Counted from the stretch's first letter, positions 1 through 11,087 are shown. The stretch is DNA of 64,000 bases from Sandaracinus amylolyticus (GCF_021631985.1 NZ_CP070225.1:868001-932000), one strand, 5' to 3'. The notes: generated by a model not told the origin, from the sequence alone. Numbers and translations are program-made.

Positions 1-11
1 CGACGGAACGG

Positions 12-44
12 CGAAGGCCGCGCCCTCTCGGGTCGCGGCCTTCG
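12..44. terminator. Hairpin downstream of the cysteine-rich lipoprotein gene
   Basis: An 11-bp inverted repeat (12-22 with 34-44, arms reading CGAAGGCCGCG and its complement) lies 20 bp beyond the stop of the minus-strand gene that ends at 65. No clear T-run follows on either strand, so it is only a candidate terminator or 3'-end stabilising hairpin. Confidence 0.4.
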
Positions 45-64
45 TCGTCCGCTCTCGATCGCCC

Positions 65-1063
65 TCAGCGATTGCGGCAGGTGCCGTTCAAGCAGTCGCG
101 ACCGTCCGCACAGTCGCTCTCGCGGCGGCACTCGGGCGTCATCGTCTCGCTCGTCGCGAAGCAGTAGTAGACGCCACCCTCGGGACGGCAGAGCGGGAGC
201 TGCGCGTCGATGCTCAGGCACTGCGAGTCCTGCATCGTCGGGCAGGGCGTGCGGCAGACGCCCGCGACGCACTTGCGGCCGGTCATGCAGTCCGAGTCCT
301 CGTCGCAGAAGGGCTCGGGCTCCCAGTCGGGGCGGCAGAACGAGTCCTCGGGCGCGCAGTAGCTGCCCGCGCCGCAGGTGCGGGCCGCGCTGCTGCAGTC
401 GGGCAGGCAGCGGTCGTCGACGCAGTGCTCGCCGAGGTCGCACTGCGAGGTCGTGGTGCACTCGTCCGCGGGACGGCAGAACCCGTTCTGGCACGAGTCA
501 CCGGCCGCGCAGCCCGCGTCGTTCGTGCACACGCCCGTGCACTCGTTGTTCAGGCAGACGTTGCCGGGGGCGCAGTCGCGGTCGCGGCCGCAGGTGTCGT
601 CGATCGGGCGGCAGTAGCCCTCGATGCACACCTCGCTCGCGGCGCAGTCGGCGTTCGCGCGGCACGCGTTGGCGGGGCGCGGCGCGCAGGTGCCGCGCGG
701 GTCGCACCAGAGGCCGTCGGCGCAGTCCTCGTCGTTCTCGCAGGTGCCCGAGGGCGTGCACTCGCCGTCGGTACAGACCTCGCCCGCGGTGCAGTCGCCG
801 TCGACGCGGCAGGTCGAGGGGCCGCTGGGCACGCAGGTGCGCGAGGCGCTGCAGACGAAGCCGTCCTCGCAGTCGCCGTCGTCGTCGCACTCGCCGGTGG
901 GCACACACTCGCCGTCGATGCTGCAGATCTCGCCCGTGCGGCAGTCGAGATCGCGGTCGCAGTCGCGACCGGGGCCGTCGTCGCCGTCGTCCGTCCAGAT
1001 CGGGCAACCAGGCAGGAAGGCGAAGAGCGGAAGAGCGAGGAGCACTCCACGCAGCATTCTCAT
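65..1063 (-). CDS. Cysteine-rich repeat lipoprotein
   Basis: A 332-residue secreted protein with no recognised enzymatic domain. A hydrophobic leader ends at LPGC near residue 20, which resembles a lipobox, so it is probably lipid-anchored. The rest is about nine to ten modules of the form C-x3-DC-x(4)-G-x2-C-x(3-4)-G-x-C; the aspartates around the DC pairs could bind calcium. Proteins like this are common in myxobacteria and are often mislabelled 'tryptophan synthase alpha chain'. The ATG at 1063 has a good ribosome-binding site, AAAGGAG, at about 1071-1077. The frame stays open for about 3 kb upstream only because the DNA lacks stops. The role is unknown; a surface or adhesive role is a guess. 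Confidence 0.85.
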   Translation of the reverse strand: MRMLRGVLLALPLFAFLPGCPIWTDDGDDGPGRDCDRDLDCRTGEICSIDGECVPTGECDDDGDCEDGFVCSASRTCVPSGPSTCRVDGDCTAGEVCTDGECTPSGTCENDEDCADGLWCDPRGTCAPRPANACRANADCAASEVCIEGYCRPIDDTCGRDRDCAPGNVCLNNECTGVCTNDAGCAAGDSCQNGFCRPADECTTTSQCDLGEHCVDDRCLPDCSSAARTCGAGSYCAPEDSFCRPDWEPEPFCDEDSDCMTGRKCVAGVCRTPCPTMQDSQCLSIDAQLPLCRPEGGVYYCFATSETMTPECRRESDCADGRDCLNGTCRNR

Positions 1064-1239
1064 CGGGACGACTCCTTTGGAGCGGATGCGGCGCAACGGT
1101 GTGCGATGATCATGCCACGACGGGCTCTCGCGGATCGCAGCGTTTCCGGCGGGATCTGCGGGTGACGTCGTAAACGGAGGTTCACGACGGAGCGCGCGCT
1201 GTCGTGAAGTCGCGTTTTCGATCCCGAGGCTGGAGCCGC

Positions 1240-2139
1240 TCAACCCGGCTCCTCGTCGGGGGGCTCGGGCGCGTCCTCGGCGGGCTCGTCGGCGTCGCTC
1301 TCGGGGCGCGCGGGGCGACCCACGAAGCGACGCAGCGGGTCGCGGGGACGTCCCTCGACGTGCCACTCGAAGTGGAGGTGGGAGCCGTGCGCGAGACCGG
1401 TCGCGCCGACCGCCGCGATGATCTGTCCGCGCCGCACGAGCTCGCCGGCGGCGACGTAGGTCGCGCTGCAGTGCGCGTAGAGGCTGACGCTCCCGTCGCG
1501 ATGCACGAGCACCACGACGTTGCCGTAGCCGCTCATCCGGTTGTCGCTGTAGACGACGAGCGCGTCGTTCACCGCGACGATCGGCGTGCCGGGATCCGCG
1601 CCGATGTCGACGCCCTCGTGGCGGCGTCGTCCGCGTGCGCGTCGCATGCGTCCGTCGCGACCGCGGCGCAGGCGCTGGTGGATCCCGAAGCCGCGCCACA
1701 GTCGGCCGCCCTGCACCGGCCAGAGGAGATCGTCGTGCGCCTCGCCGCTCGGCACCGCGGCGATCCACTCGGGCAACGGTGCGCCCGCGACCGCGTGGTG
1801 CGCGACGCGCGGCTGATCGAGCCCGAGCGCCTGTTGTCGCGCGAGCGCTTCGGGTGAGGCGCGCGGCACGCGGCGCGGCCCTTCGCACACGCGCCGCCCG
1901 TGGCTGCGATGGCAGTTGCGCCCGCCGGTGCTCTCGGCCCACTCGATCGGCCCGACGCCTGCGGGCAACGTCTCTTCCGGTGTCTCGGGCGCGGCTGGCT
2001 CGAGGATCGCTGCGTCGCTCGGCACGCCCGCGTCGGGCTCGATCGGCGCTGCGTCGGTGAACTCCTGCGCGGACGCGATCGACGTCGCGCTCGCGAGCAG
2101 CGCAGCGAGGATCGGGGCGCATCGGACGGGAGCTCGCAC
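1240..2139 (-). CDS. Secreted M23 (LytM-type) peptidase
   Basis: A 299-residue protein with a signal peptide ending in the alanine-rich stretch SIASAQ. The C-terminal half carries the lysostaphin-type M23 fold: HEGVDIG supplies the first His and the Asp of the zinc site, YAHC precedes the strand with the third ligand, and HLHFEW is the conserved H-x-H motif. Active members cleave peptidoglycan cross-links, and the key residues look intact, so activity is plausible. The middle has about 100 less conserved residues with four cysteines. It lies between the cysteine-rich lipoprotein and trmL, all on the minus strand but separated by 176 bp and 33 bp. Confidence 0.88.
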   Translation of the reverse strand: MRAPVRCAPILAALLASATSIASAQEFTDAAPIEPDAGVPSDAAILEPAAPETPEETLPAGVGPIEWAESTGGRNCHRSHGRRVCEGPRRVPRASPEALARQQALGLDQPRVAHHAVAGAPLPEWIAAVPSGEAHDDLLWPVQGGRLWRGFGIHQRLRRGRDGRMRRARGRRRHEGVDIGADPGTPIVAVNDALVVYSDNRMSGYGNVVVLVHRDGSVSLYAHCSATYVAAGELVRRGQIIAAVGATGLAHGSHLHFEWHVEGRPRDPLRRFVGRPARPESDADEPAEDAPEPPDEEPG

Positions 2140-2172
2140 GGCCCCCGAGGCTCGCAGCGCCTCGCGGCCCGG

Positions 2173-2688
2173 TCAATCGCCCAGGAACGTGCGGTCCAGC
2201 GCGCCGCTGCGACGCAGCGCGTCGTAGAGGATGATGGACACGGCGTTCGACAGGTTCAGCGAGCGCACCGCGCCGAGCGTCGGGATCCCCCAGGTCGTGT
2301 CCGCGTGTTGCTCGAGCAGCCACGCCGGCAGGCCCACCGACTCGCGCCCGAAGACGAGCGCATCGCCCGGCGCGAGGTCGGCCTCGAGATAGCTGCGCGT
2401 CGCGTTCGCCGAGAAGAGATGGAGCCGCACGTCGGGCTGCGCCTCGCGGAACGCGCTCCACGACGCGTGCACCGAGACGTCGACGAGGTGCCAGTAGTCG
2501 AGCCCGGCACGCCGGATCGAGTGCTCGTCGAGGCGGAAGCCCAGCGGCTCGATGAGGTGCAGCGGCGACTGCGTCGCGGCGCAGGTGCGCGCGATGGAGC
2601 CGGTGTTCGGCGGGATCTCGGGCTCGAGCAGCACCACGCGGAAGGGATCGGCGAGGGGCGTGGCGCGTAGCTTCTTCGACTGACTCAC
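2173..2688 (-). CDS. trmL: tRNA (cytidine(34)-2'-O)-methyltransferase, TrmL family
   Basis: A 171-residue SPOUT methyltransferase of nearly the standard TrmL length. It has the N-terminal PEIPPNTGSIARTC motif and the C-terminal knot motifs LVFGRESVGLP and RSLNLSNAVSIILYD that bind S-adenosylmethionine. The family 2'-O-methylates the wobble nucleotide of certain leucine tRNAs in the cytoplasm. No ATG precedes the conserved region in frame. The best start is a GTG at 2688, giving a product that begins with Ser-Gln-Ser-Lys-Lys, although its ribosome-binding site is weak. The facing gene starts at 2824. Confidence 0.88.
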   Translation of the reverse strand: MSQSKKLRATPLADPFRVVLLEPEIPPNTGSIARTCAATQSPLHLIEPLGFRLDEHSIRRAGLDYWHLVDVSVHASWSAFREAQPDVRLHLFSANATRSYLEADLAPGDALVFGRESVGLPAWLLEQHADTTWGIPTLGAVRSLNLSNAVSIILYDALRRSGALDRTFLGD

Positions 2689-2737
2689 TGACTGCGTCCG
2701 TGCGTTTTGCCGCGTTCGGCCAGACGTTTCGGCCGGA

Positions 2738-2775
2738 GCATCCTTGATCGGCGGAGAATCGCAAAGGTAGGATGC
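2738..2775 (+). promoter_or_regulatory. Candidate sigma-70-type promoter flanked by an inverted repeat
   Basis: TTGATC (2744-2749), an 18-bp spacer and TAGGAT (2768-2773) resemble a housekeeping promoter placed about 50 bp before the ATG at 2824. A perfect 7-bp inverted repeat, GCATCCT (2738-2744) and AGGATGC (2769-2775), brackets both hexamers and could be an operator or a DNA hairpin. Confidence 0.4.
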
Positions 2776-2823
2776 TCTCCGCCCCCGCTTTTCCTCGCCT
2801 TTGCGCGGGTTCGAGGTGTCCAG

Positions 2824-3891
2824 ATGACCGCGCCCCTCTCGGCTCGTCTCGTCGCGCTCGCGTTCGTCGTCGTCGCGATTCCAGCCTGCGCGACGGGCGG
2901 CGGCGGTGATTTCGACGCGGGCAACACAGTTCGCCCCGACACCGGTCCAGTCGACGCGCAGCAAGTCCCGACCGACGCGGCGGGCGGATGCGCGATGACG
3001 TGCACCACCGGGACCGTGTGCCGCGAAGGCGCGTGCGTTCCGACCTGCGACGTCGACACGCCGTGCGGCGCGGGCCGCATGTGCTGCGACGGCGCGTGCA
3101 TCGAGGTCGGCAGCTCCTACGGGAACTGCGGCGCGTGCGGCAACCAGTGCGGCGCGACGACGGATCGCTGCACGACCGGCACGTGTCGGTGCGGCAGCAT
3201 CCAGGCGTGCCCCGCGGGCGCGCTGTGCTGCGGCGGGGCGTGCGCCGATCCCCAGACCAACGGGATGCACTGCGGCGCGTGCGGCAACGCGTGCGGCGAG
3301 GGACAGACGTGCGTCGCCGGGACCTGCACCACGCCGACGTGCGAGCCGGCGTGCGCGTCGGGTGAGACGTGCACCGTCGACGGCACCTGCGCGTGCGGCG
3401 CGACGGGTGGGCCGTGCCCGGCGGGCAGCAGCTGCTGCGGTGGCGCGTGCGTCGACAGCCAGACCGATCGCAACAACTGCGGCGGCTGCGGGATCGCGTG
3501 CACCGCGAGCCAGCAGTGCATGGGCGGCACGTGCATGGAGACGCCCTGCGTGCCCGCGTGCGGCTCGGGCGAGACGTGCTCGGGCGGGACCTGCCGCTGC
3601 GGCGCCGGCGCGGCGTGCACCACCGGCACCGCGTGCTGTGGCGGCTCCTGCGTGCGGCTCGACACGATCGCGAACTGCGGTCTCTGCGGCCGCGCGTGCA
3701 CCGGCGGCACGCAGCAGTGCTGCGACGGCAACTGCGTCGACACCCAGACGAGCGTCGACAACTGCGGTGGCTGCGGCCAGACCTGCGACGATCTCGGGGA
3801 CGTCGGTGATCGCTGCGTCGGGGGCGCGTGCTCGTGTGGTGGCGGCCCGTCGTGCCCGATCGGCTGCCTCTTCGGTGGCTGCTTCCCCTGA
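2824..3891 (+). CDS. Cysteine-rich repeat lipoprotein (CC-G-x-C-V-D module type)
   Basis: A 355-residue exported protein. The leader ends in AIPAC, a plausible lipobox with the cysteine at residue 22, followed by a Gly/Asp-rich linker. The body is a tandem series of modules containing CCGGACVDSQT-like and NCGGCG-like motifs, about six copies, each with eight or so cysteines, implying heavy disulfide bonding outside the cytoplasm. The frame is open from 2707, but the ATG at 2824 begins a proper signal sequence and lies downstream of a likely promoter. No enzyme motif is visible. Its module differs from that of the protein ending at position 65, so they are not close paralogues. Confidence 0.85.
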   Translation: MTAPLSARLVALAFVVVAIPACATGGGGDFDAGNTVRPDTGPVDAQQVPTDAAGGCAMTCTTGTVCREGACVPTCDVDTPCGAGRMCCDGACIEVGSSYGNCGACGNQCGATTDRCTTGTCRCGSIQACPAGALCCGGACADPQTNGMHCGACGNACGEGQTCVAGTCTTPTCEPACASGETCTVDGTCACGATGGPCPAGSSCCGGACVDSQTDRNNCGGCGIACTASQQCMGGTCMETPCVPACGSGETCSGGTCRCGAGAACTTGTACCGGSCVRLDTIANCGLCGRACTGGTQQCCDGNCVDTQTSVDNCGGCGQTCDDLGDVGDRCVGGACSCGGGPSCPIGCLFGGCFP

Positions 3892-3903
3892 GGCGCCGGC
3901 AGC

Positions 3904-3928
3904 CTGGCTGGGGTCTCACCCCAGCCAG
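3904..3928. terminator. Hairpin between convergent genes
   Basis: A 10-bp perfect stem (CTGGCTGGGG at 3904-3913, its complement at 3919-3928) with a 5-nt loop lies 13 bp after the lipoprotein stop and spans the stop codon of the convergent kinase gene, encoding its last residues. No T-run follows, so termination is likely but not proven by sequence. Confidence 0.45.
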
Positions 3929-6024
3929 CTGATGTCGATCAGCGTCTGAGGGTCCTCGAGGGCCCGCGCGCCGAGCAGGTTCACCTCGACGTCCTCGGCG
4001 CCGAAGCGCTCGAGGCTGCGCTCGAGGAACCCGAGCACGAGCACGCTCGTCGTGAGCGACGACTCCGACTGCTCGAGCAGCTCGAGCCGCCCGTAGCCCT
4101 TGCCGAGGCGGCGCACCTGGAGCTCGAGCCCCTGCGTCAGGCCCTGCATGACCTGCGGCATCTCCGCGATCAGCAGCTCGGGCGGAGGCTGCGGAGGGCG
4201 CACCTTCCGCATCACCTCGAATGCCCCCTCGGCCGCGGCGCGACCGCACTCGAGCACCATGTGCAGGTCGTCCTGACCGAGCCGCGCGTCGATCTGCTCG
4301 ACCAGCGCGCGCAGCGTGTCGTAGTCGACCCAGTTGTCGGGCTGGATCCCCTCGTCGAACGGGCCACGCACGTGCGCAGGCATCGCGTCGAGAAGGTCCT
4401 TCAGCGCGCGCTCGCCGAACTTGCGCGCGACGAAGCGCAGCACCGACACGACGAGCCGACCCTGCACCTTCGGCCCCGACGTCGAGGGCGCGTCGGCCTC
4501 GGCATCGGGCAGGCGCTTCACGCGCGAGAGCGGGATCGCGCTCTCGTTGCTGCTCTCATCGGGGATCGGCGGCGCGGGCGGGAGCGCGAACGCGAACGGC
4601 GAGAACTCCGGCGGCGGCGCGGGCTCGGTCGCGGGACGCAAGTGTCCGCTGCCGGGCGGCGGCATCGTCGACTTGTGGAGCGAGCCGCGCTGCGTCGAGC
4701 TCTGGTGCAGCGGCGGGGGCTGAGGCGGCGCGAGCGGGCCACCGAGCACCGGCGTCGTGCGAATCGTCGCGTCGGCGTTCCCGCCCGGCGGACGCGACGC
4801 GGCCTCGCGGCGCTGGGTCGAGCGATGCTCTTCTTCGGGATCGGGCTGCGGTGCCTCGACGTCGATTGGGATCTCGACGCTGTCGCGGCGGCGATCGGGG
4901 CGCGGCGTCGCGGTCTTCTCGACCGCGGGCTTGGTGCGCAGCGCGAGGAGCGCCTGCACGTCCTCGCGCGGCAGCTCGATCGAAGGGCGCGTGCCGCGCT
5001 TCTTCGTCTCGCGCGCCCTGATGCGCATCATCTCGAACGTGAACGAGTCGCTCGGCGCGTCCTCTTCGATGTTGATCGTGCGACCGCCGAACGGGACGAG
5101 CGCCGCCGCGAACTCCTCCGCGCTCGCCCAGCGATCCTCGCGCACCTTCGAGAGCGCGCGCGCGATCACGCGCTCGAGCCCCTCGCTCACGTCGGGGCGC
5201 ATCGTGCGGATCGAGGGCGCCGGCTCGTTGCGCACCTTGCGCGCGAGCTCCGCGAACGTCGGCGCGTCGAACGGGCGCTGACCCGCGAGCATCTCGAAGA
5301 GCACGACGCCGACCGAGTAGACGTCGGTGCGCGGGTCGCGTCGATCGTCGCCGCGCAGTCGCTCGGGCGCGGCGTACGCGGGCGTGCCCACCAGCGTGCG
5401 CTCGGGCGTCAGCGTCTTGCTCTCCTCGCTCTGCCCGCTGCCTCCGAAGAGCGCGGCGAAGCCGAAGTCGCAGACCTTCACGAAGTTGCGGTCGCCGAAG
5501 CGCGCCACGAGCATCAGGTTCGCGGGTTTCAGATCGCGATGCAGGATCCCGCGGTCGTGCGCCGCCGCGAGACCCGCGAGCGTGTGCGTCGCGATCGCGC
5601 ACGAGCGCTTGATGTCGATCGCGCCCTCGGTCGCGATGAGCTGCGAGAGCGAACGCCCGCGCAGGTACTCCATGACCATGTACGGGCGCTTGTCCTCGAG
5701 GCCGAAGTCGAGGATGTCGATGATGTTCGGGTGCCCGATCGCGGCGGCCGCGCGCGCCTCGCGCTGGAAGCGCTCCACCGAGGACGGGTTCCGCGCGACG
5801 TTCGGGTGCAGCAGCTTGATCGCGACGAAGCGCCGCAGCACCTGATCGGCCGCCTTGTAGACCGCGCCCATGCCGCCGTCGCCGAGCAGCCGCACGAGGT
5901 GGTAGCGACCCGCGATCGTGGTGCCGACGAGCCCGGGATCGCCGCCGATCGGGAGTCCGGTCGCAGGGCATCGCGCGAGCGATCCAGGGTGCCGAGCGCC
6001 GCAGTGCGGACAGGCGCGTGCCAC
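3916..6024 (-). CDS. Ser/Thr protein kinase with zinc-ribbon-like start and DUF2378-like C-terminus
   Basis: A 702-residue cytoplasmic kinase. Residues 5-19 hold three cysteines (CPHC and a later C) resembling a small zinc ribbon. The kinase domain (about 40-310) is complete: G-loop LLGDGGMGAVYKA, VAIK with Lys70, HRDLKPAN at 162-169, DFG at 186-188, then APE. A proline-rich, charged linker follows. The last 180 residues (from GRLVVSVLRF) resemble DUF2378/TIGR02265, a domain largely restricted to myxobacteria. I see no membrane helix, unlike many PASTA kinases. The GTG at 6024 puts the cysteine motif at the extreme N-terminus; the longer open frame upstream runs through a neighbour and is not real. 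Confidence 0.88.
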   Translation of the reverse strand: MARACPHCGARHPGSLARCPATGLPIGGDPGLVGTTIAGRYHLVRLLGDGGMGAVYKAADQVLRRFVAIKLLHPNVARNPSSVERFQREARAAAAIGHPNIIDILDFGLEDKRPYMVMEYLRGRSLSQLIATEGAIDIKRSCAIATHTLAGLAAAHDRGILHRDLKPANLMLVARFGDRNFVKVCDFGFAALFGGSGQSEESKTLTPERTLVGTPAYAAPERLRGDDRRDPRTDVYSVGVVLFEMLAGQRPFDAPTFAELARKVRNEPAPSIRTMRPDVSEGLERVIARALSKVREDRWASAEEFAAALVPFGGRTINIEEDAPSDSFTFEMMRIRARETKKRGTRPSIELPREDVQALLALRTKPAVEKTATPRPDRRRDSVEIPIDVEAPQPDPEEEHRSTQRREAASRPPGGNADATIRTTPVLGGPLAPPQPPPLHQSSTQRGSLHKSTMPPPGSGHLRPATEPAPPPEFSPFAFALPPAPPIPDESSNESAIPLSRVKRLPDAEADAPSTSGPKVQGRLVVSVLRFVARKFGERALKDLLDAMPAHVRGPFDEGIQPDNWVDYDTLRALVEQIDARLGQDDLHMVLECGRAAAEGAFEVMRKVRPPQPPPELLIAEMPQVMQGLTQGLELQVRRLGKGYGRLELLEQSESSLTTSVLVLGFLERSLERFGAEDVEVNLLGARALEDPQTLIDISWLG

Positions 6025-6185
6025 GACGCGAGCATAGCGGAGGGCGAGCCTCCGTGGTGATGTGTTTGCTGTTCGCGGACCGAGCGCCGCGAAGTCTGTT
6101 TCTGCTCGGGATGCGCCTTTCTCCGAGCCCCCGCGCCGCCGAGATTTCGCGCACGGCAGCGTTCCTGCTAACCTGCGCGTCTCCG

Positions 6186-6440
6186 ATGAGAGCCCTGCGT
6201 TCGGCCCTGGTGTGCGCCGTCGTCGCGGTCGGGATCGCCCCCGGGTGCGTTCCCTCGACCTCGCGCCAGGGTGTCGGAGGCTACTGCCATCGCGACGACC
6301 AGTGCCTCGATGGCCTGCGCTGCATCGAGCGTGTGTGCCGCGAGGGGACGCGACCGCAGCCCGACGGTGGGCCGGTCGACGCGTGGTGGCCGCCCGATCC
6401 GCCCGACACGGGGTACTTCCCGGAGCCCGACGGCGGCTGA
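6186..6440 (+). CDS. Small cysteine-containing lipoprotein
   Basis: An 84-residue protein. The leader ends in IAPGC, a lipobox-like site near residue 21, and is followed by one cysteine module (C-H-R-D-D-Q-C-x6-C-x4-V-C) like a single unit of the large protein ending at 65, then a Pro/Asp-rich tail. It is probably anchored in the outer or inner membrane. The ATG at 6186 starts a clean signal sequence; the frame is open further upstream but overlaps the promoter region of the divergent kinase. Function is unknown. Composition matches the neighbours. Confidence 0.7.
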   Translation: MRALRSALVCAVVAVGIAPGCVPSTSRQGVGGYCHRDDQCLDGLRCIERVCREGTRPQPDGGPVDAWWPPDPPDTGYFPEPDGG

Positions 6441-6529
6441 GCACGGAGCCATCGAGGCATGCGAGGAAGCGGCGAGCAGTCTTCGCCGCTCGGTTCGCGA
6501 CGCGGTGACGGTCGGACCGGGAGGCACGG

Positions 6530-9058
6530 GTGAGCCAGGGGCGGATGCTCCCGCTGGTCGGGCCTGCGCTCGTCCTCTATCTCGTCGTCGAGCTCATCTC
6601 GTCCGGCGTGCCGCTCGACGCTGCGGCGTGGGTGCTCGTCTCGTTCGCGCTCGGCGTCACGGTGCTGCCCTTCGTGCTCTCGCGGCAGGAGGAGCCCGAG
6701 GGCGCCCGGCGCCTGTCGTGGGTCGTGATGTGCGTCGCGGTCGGGCTCGTCGCGACCGCGATGCCGGGGCTGCTCTCGCCGCCGCTCGAGCTCGCGGCCG
6801 CGCTCGCGTGGCCGTGGGTCGGATCGCTGGTGATCGATCTCGCGCTCGACACCCCGGATCGCCCGCCCGGTCTCGCGCGGGCGCGGGTGATCGGCGGCCT
6901 CGCCCACGCCGCCGCGCTGGTCACGTCGTGCGTCTCGGTGCTCGCGGTGCTCCCCGAGATCGAGCTCTTCGGCGACGTCATCCTCGTGCCCGCATCGGCG
7001 GCGGTGCTCGCGCCGATCATGGTCGTCGTGCAGCTCGTCACCGCGCTCGCGGTGCGGCTCGCGCGACGTCGCCTCGGCAGCACCCCCGAGGCCCTCGCTT
7101 CGAACGGCGGCGCGCTCCTCGGGATCGCGTGCGGCGCCGCGACCGGTGCGGCGGCGCTGATCGTCGTCGCGCTCGGCGCGTACGACGCGGGCGCGTCGGT
7201 GGTGCGCGGGCTCGTGTGCACCGGCGCGATCGCGATCCTCGTCGGGCACCTCGCGATGCTCGACGCGCGCCGTCCGATCCACGCGGCGCGCGCGTCGCGT
7301 CGGGTGGTGTCGGCCGCGCTCACCGCGGCGGCGCTCGGCGCGGCGCTCGCTTGGCTCTCCGATCGACTTCCGAGTGATCGGGTCGCGCTCGGCGTGCTCT
7401 CGGCGGCGTTCGTCGCGACCGCCGCGCTGGTGTACCGGCTGATCGCGGCGTTCGTGGAGACGCTCTTCGCGCCCGACGGCGGTCGCCTGCTGCGCGCGCT
7501 CGCGGAAGGCGAGCGTGCGAGCGCGGGCACCCGCACGCTCGAGGAGCTCGCGTCGGCGGTGCTCGCGCCGCTGCGACGTGCGGCGCGCGCGAGAGACGCG
7601 AGGCCGCTGATCCAGACGCTCGATCCCGCGAAGCAGGCGGGCGTCGACGCGGCGGGCATGCCGAAGGTCGAGGCCCGCGCGATGTCGCCCGCGATCGTCG
7701 AGCGGCTGCTGGATCGCCCCGGCGAGATCATCGTGCTCGCGCCGCTGCGCGCGATGGTGGTGCGCCGGCCCGATCTGCGCGCGCTGGTCGATGCGCTCGA
7801 GCAGCTCGAGGCGCTGTGCGTGGTGCCGATCGCGGCGGCGGGCGAGCTCGAGGGCGCGCTGGTGGTCGCGCGGGGACGGCGTCGCGCGCCGGTCACGCTC
7901 GAGGAGATCGCGGCGCTCGAGGCGCTCGCGATGCGCCTGACCGGACCGCTCGCGATGCACCAGGCCGAGGCGCGCGCCCAGGATCGCGCGACGCGCGCGA
8001 TGCTGCAGAGCGAGCGCCTCGAGGAGCGCATCGACGCGCTCGAGGACGAGCTCACGCGCCTCCGCGCCGACACCCGCACGCTGAAGGCGGGGCGCGCGTC
8101 GGACCGCCTCGCCGCGCCGGCGATCGCGTACAGCCCCGCGATGCGCGCGCTGGTGGGGCGCATCGGCGAGGTCGCGGCGGTGGACGCGCCGGTGCAGATC
8201 GTCGGCGAGGTCGGCAGCCCGATCGATCAGATCGCGCACCTGGTCCACGCCGCGAGCCCGATGCGCGAAGGGCCCTTCGTGATCGCCGACTGCGCGGCGA
8301 TCCGGCCGGAGCGCACGGCAGCGGCGCTCTTCGGCGACGAGGGCGAGGCGGGGTCGCACCCCGGATGGCTGCGCCTCGCGACCGGCGGGACGCTCCTGCT
8401 CGTCGACGTGCCCGCGCTCTCGCTCGACACCCAGGCCGCGCTGGGCGAGGCGATCGCGACCCGCAGCGCGCGCGCCGAGGGCGGTGCGTCGGCGTATCCG
8501 GTCGACGTGCGGCTCGTCGCGCACAGTCGCCTCGAGGTGAACGGGCTCGCGCGCGTGAGCGCGTTCGATCCCGAGCTCGCGCGACGTCTCGAGCCGCTGC
8601 GCCTCGACGTGCCTCCGCTGCGCGAGCGACGCGAGGATCTGCCCTCGCTCGTGCTGCTCGCGCTCGATCGAGCGTGCCGCGCGCTCGGCCGCGAGGTGCT
8701 CGGCATCGAGGAGAGCGCGATGAACGTGCTGCTCGCCTACGAGTGGCCGGGGAACCTGCGCGAGCTGCAGTCGGTGATCGATCGCGCGGTGGCGCGCGCG
8801 AGCGCGCCGCGGGTGGTGGAGAGCGATCTGCCGGCGCTGCCCCAGCCGAAGATCGAAGCGCCCAGCGCGCCGAGCGATCCGCTCGACGGCACGTGGACCG
8901 AGATCGAGCTGCGCGCGCTGCGCGCCGCGCTGGATCGCGCGGGTGGGAACAAGAGCGAAGCCGCGCGCCTGCTCGGGCTCAAGAGGACGACGTTCCTCGA
9001 CAAGATGCGGCGCGCGGGGATCGAAGATCCCGGCGAAGGGCGGAGCGCGGCGGAGTAG
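6530..9058 (+). CDS. Membrane protein with degenerate sigma-54 activator (NtrC-like) module and Fis-type HTH
   Basis: An 842-residue protein. The first 310 residues contain about ten hydrophobic segments, then comes a linker with a possible GAF-like fold and a coiled coil (about 485-525). From about 535 it follows the sigma-54-interaction AAA+ domain and ends in a Fis-type HTH (GGNKSEAARLLGLKRTTFLDK). The catalytic features are gone: Walker A is reduced to VGEVGSPID with no Lys/Thr, the GAFTGA loop is missing, and Walker B reads LLLVDV instead of LFLDE. The arginine-bearing region and WPGNLRE are kept. It is probably a membrane-tethered DNA-binding protein that cannot activate sigma-54. A GTG at 6530 or ATG at 6545 could be the start. 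Confidence 0.82.
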   Translation: MSQGRMLPLVGPALVLYLVVELISSGVPLDAAAWVLVSFALGVTVLPFVLSRQEEPEGARRLSWVVMCVAVGLVATAMPGLLSPPLELAAALAWPWVGSLVIDLALDTPDRPPGLARARVIGGLAHAAALVTSCVSVLAVLPEIELFGDVILVPASAAVLAPIMVVVQLVTALAVRLARRRLGSTPEALASNGGALLGIACGAATGAAALIVVALGAYDAGASVVRGLVCTGAIAILVGHLAMLDARRPIHAARASRRVVSAALTAAALGAALAWLSDRLPSDRVALGVLSAAFVATAALVYRLIAAFVETLFAPDGGRLLRALAEGERASAGTRTLEELASAVLAPLRRAARARDARPLIQTLDPAKQAGVDAAGMPKVEARAMSPAIVERLLDRPGEIIVLAPLRAMVVRRPDLRALVDALEQLEALCVVPIAAAGELEGALVVARGRRRAPVTLEEIAALEALAMRLTGPLAMHQAEARAQDRATRAMLQSERLEERIDALEDELTRLRADTRTLKAGRASDRLAAPAIAYSPAMRALVGRIGEVAAVDAPVQIVGEVGSPIDQIAHLVHAASPMREGPFVIADCAAIRPERTAAALFGDEGEAGSHPGWLRLATGGTLLLVDVPALSLDTQAALGEAIATRSARAEGGASAYPVDVRLVAHSRLEVNGLARVSAFDPELARRLEPLRLDVPPLRERREDLPSLVLLALDRACRALGREVLGIEESAMNVLLAYEWPGNLRELQSVIDRAVARASAPRVVESDLPALPQPKIEAPSAPSDPLDGTWTEIELRALRAALDRAGGNKSEAARLLGLKRTTFLDKMRRAGIEDPGEGRSAAE

Positions 9059-9065
9059 GGCGCGC

Positions 9066-11087
<2,022 letters not shown>

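Noticed and set aside
2824-3891. Annotation as tryptophan synthase alpha chain
   Set aside because: This name is often attached to such cysteine-rich proteins, but there is no TIM-barrel or catalytic motif.
65-4249. A 1,394-codon open frame on the minus strand
   Set aside because: Only its last third (to 1063) has signal peptide, ribosome-binding site and repeats. The rest is Arg-rich antisense of other genes, open because high G+C removes stop codons.
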